DNA from: CAXBCP01 sp038120765
GTDB taxonomy: Bacteria; Pseudomonadota; Alphaproteobacteria; MPNO01; UBA830
DNA: 64,000 nt
Direction of reading: 5' to 3'
Assembly (NCBI GenBank): GCA_038120765.1
Contig: JAYOMI010000002.1
Location: forward strand, 34,516-98,515
Positions within the stretch are counted from its first letter, which is position 1, and each line of letters begins with the position of its first letter. A program made the translations under genes and the position numbers. The notes under the pieces were generated by a model. It was not told the origin of the DNA, made no database searches, and worked only from the letters and a program-made list of their open reading frames with translations. Below are positions 63,116-64,000 of this stretch, piece after piece.

Positions 63116-64000
63116 TTACGCGTCTTTTTCGAAATGACGCACATGGGGCACATCGCCCGGCAGGCCGAGACGTTCCCAGTCCGCCGATACCTTGTCGTAG
63201 ATTTCCTTGCTGAGCATGGTGCGCTTGGAAAAATTCTTCAGGTTCTTGTGATCCTTGCAGGCATTGATCAGCGCCTTTGACCCATAGGGGCGGTTTTCGG
63301 GCGGATATTGCGACGGATCGAGCTGGGTGCTCCATGTGTTGCGCAGGATATCGATATCGTCGATCGGATTGCTGCGGCTCGCCATGGCCCAGAGGACCTG
63401 GTCCATGTCGCAGGGATCGACATCCTCGTCGACGGCGATAATCCACTTCGTGTAATAGGCGCCGCCCGGCACCTGCGCCGCCAGCGCCAGCGCCTGCGCG
63501 GCATGTCCCGCGTAACGCTGCTCGAGGCTGATGACGGTCATGCCCCAGCCGCCTGCCGCGGCCGGATGGCAATAGACACCCTCAATGCCCGGAATGCCGA
63601 GCTTGTCGAAATCGTTCCACACCCGGGCCGAGCGGATAATGGCGAAGAAACCGCTTTGTTCGCAGGACGGATAATCCGCCATCAGCGCGTTGGTCATGAT
63701 CGGCTGGTTGCGATGATGCAGGGCCGTGATTTTCACCAGCGGCGCATCGCCCTCGGGCCGGCCGTAATAGCCGGTGAACTCGCCGAACGGGCCTTCGCCC
63801 TTCATGGAGCCGGGTTCCAGCACGCCTTCGATCACCAGTTCCGCATTGGCCGGGATCAGCAAATCCGTGGTCTTGCCTTTCACGACTGAGACGGCCTGAT
63901 CGCGGATGCCGCCGATGAATTCGTATTCGGAGATATTCTTCGGAAAGCCCTGGGAGCCGACCAGCATGAAGATCGGATCGACGCCCCAGGCGGCGGCGAC
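63116..64000 (-). CDS. UbiD family decarboxylase, C-terminal part (runs off the window)
   Basis: At least 294 residues are visible; the N-terminus lies beyond 64000. UbiD enzymes use prenylated FMN to (de)carboxylate aromatic or unsaturated acids. The catalytic region GEGPFGEFTGYYG (Glu) is present, along with GFFAIIRSARVWNDF, KWIIAVDEDVDPCDMDQVLW and the C-terminal RPYGSKALINACKDHK. The frame is open from the window end through WGVDPIFMLVGS. It is convergent with ACR3. An aromatic acid is likely but unspecified; no UbiX is in view. Confidence 0.9.
   Translation of the reverse strand, partial: VAAAWGVDPIFMLVGSQGFPKNISEYEFIGGIRDQAVSVVKGKTTDLLIPANAELVIEGVLEPGSMKGEGPFGEFTGYYGRPEGDAPLVKITALHHRNQPIMTNALMADYPSCEQSGFFAIIRSARVWNDFDKLGIPGIEGVYCHPAAAGGWGMTVISLEQRYAGHAAQALALAAQVPGGAYYTKWIIAVDEDVDPCDMDQVLWAMASRSNPIDDIDILRNTWSTQLDPSQYPPENRPYGSKALINACKDHKNLKNFSKRTMLSKEIYDKVSADWERLGLPGDVPHVRHFEKDA

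Overview
The window looks like chromosomal DNA of a GC-rich alphaproteobacterium, most likely Rhodospirillales-like. The reasons are the gene orders rpmH-rnpA-yidD-yidC-engB-argB and HAD nucleotidase-dapD-dapE / truA-fmt-def, a DUF2336 protein next to c-di-GMP enzymes, an IalB-family protein, NnrU, and protein sequences typical of that class. No rRNA operon, prophage, CRISPR array or complete IS element is visible. The assembly is a scaffold: it has a 10-N gap at 27248-27257 and several apparent single-site lesions (argB, a histidine kinase, cysK).

Layout. 1-4.5 kb: ribosomal protein L34, RNase P protein, the YidD/YidC membrane insertion pair, the GTPase EngB and a frameshifted argB. 4.5-9.1 kb (minus): an overlapping EAL, GGDEF and DUF2336 operon. 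9.2-12.5 kb: HAD phosphatase, dapD, dapE (no canonical start codon) and a membrane protein. 12.5-14.7 kb (minus): def, fmt, truA. 14.9-19 kb: rmuC, a GlcG/HbpS-like protein, a structured-RNA candidate ahead of a 59-aa zinc-ribbon protein with a strong terminator, a probable selenocysteine peroxiredoxin, a K+-channel-like protein and a secreted nuclease. 19-21.2 kb (minus): a Rieske oxygenase and a BenD-like dehydrogenase. 21.4-21.7 kb: a non-coding island of about 17% GC. 21.9-24.3 kb: a GAF-PAS-PAS-kinase-LOV protein with one extra G. 24.6 kb: tRNA-Ala(CGC). 24.8-34.8 kb: yggT, folD, nnrU, a DMT transporter crossed by the gap, argG, rlmN, another DMT transporter, an MFS transporter, ialB, a SpoU methylase and a methyltransferase. 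34.8-40.5 kb (minus): sirtuin and an RND efflux pair whose adaptor carries four EF-hand loops. 40.7-47 kb: six more DMT/EamA transporters around PCD and a small zincin, giving eight in about 20 kb. 47-50 kb: UDG, LMW phosphatase, cysE, and cysK with an internal TGA. 50-64 kb: aminopeptidase, deacetylase, a signal-less NMT1-type binding protein, GST, ABC-F, serine hydrolase, two divergent ACMSD-type amidohydrolases, DinB, an Atm1-like exporter, ACR3 and a partial UbiD decarboxylase.

How the genes fit together. Housekeeping operons (translation start and formyl processing, membrane insertion, lysine/DAP, arginine, cysteine and one-carbon metabolism) alternate with an accessory layer. That layer is rich in small-molecule transport (eight DMT, MFS, RND, Atm1, ACR3), aromatic-acid chemistry (Rieske, BenD-like SDR, two amidohydrolase/decarboxylase-type enzymes, UbiD) and signalling (c-di-GMP, LOV kinase).

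The strongest unusual signal is at 17378-17830. This is a BCP-type peroxiredoxin with TGA exactly at the peroxidatic cysteine, no other cysteine, and a compact hairpin just downstream that resembles a bacterial SECIS. The lesions in argB, cysK and the kinase look more like assembly errors or recent mutations than old decay, because the flanking codons remain intact in frame and in family-level sequence.
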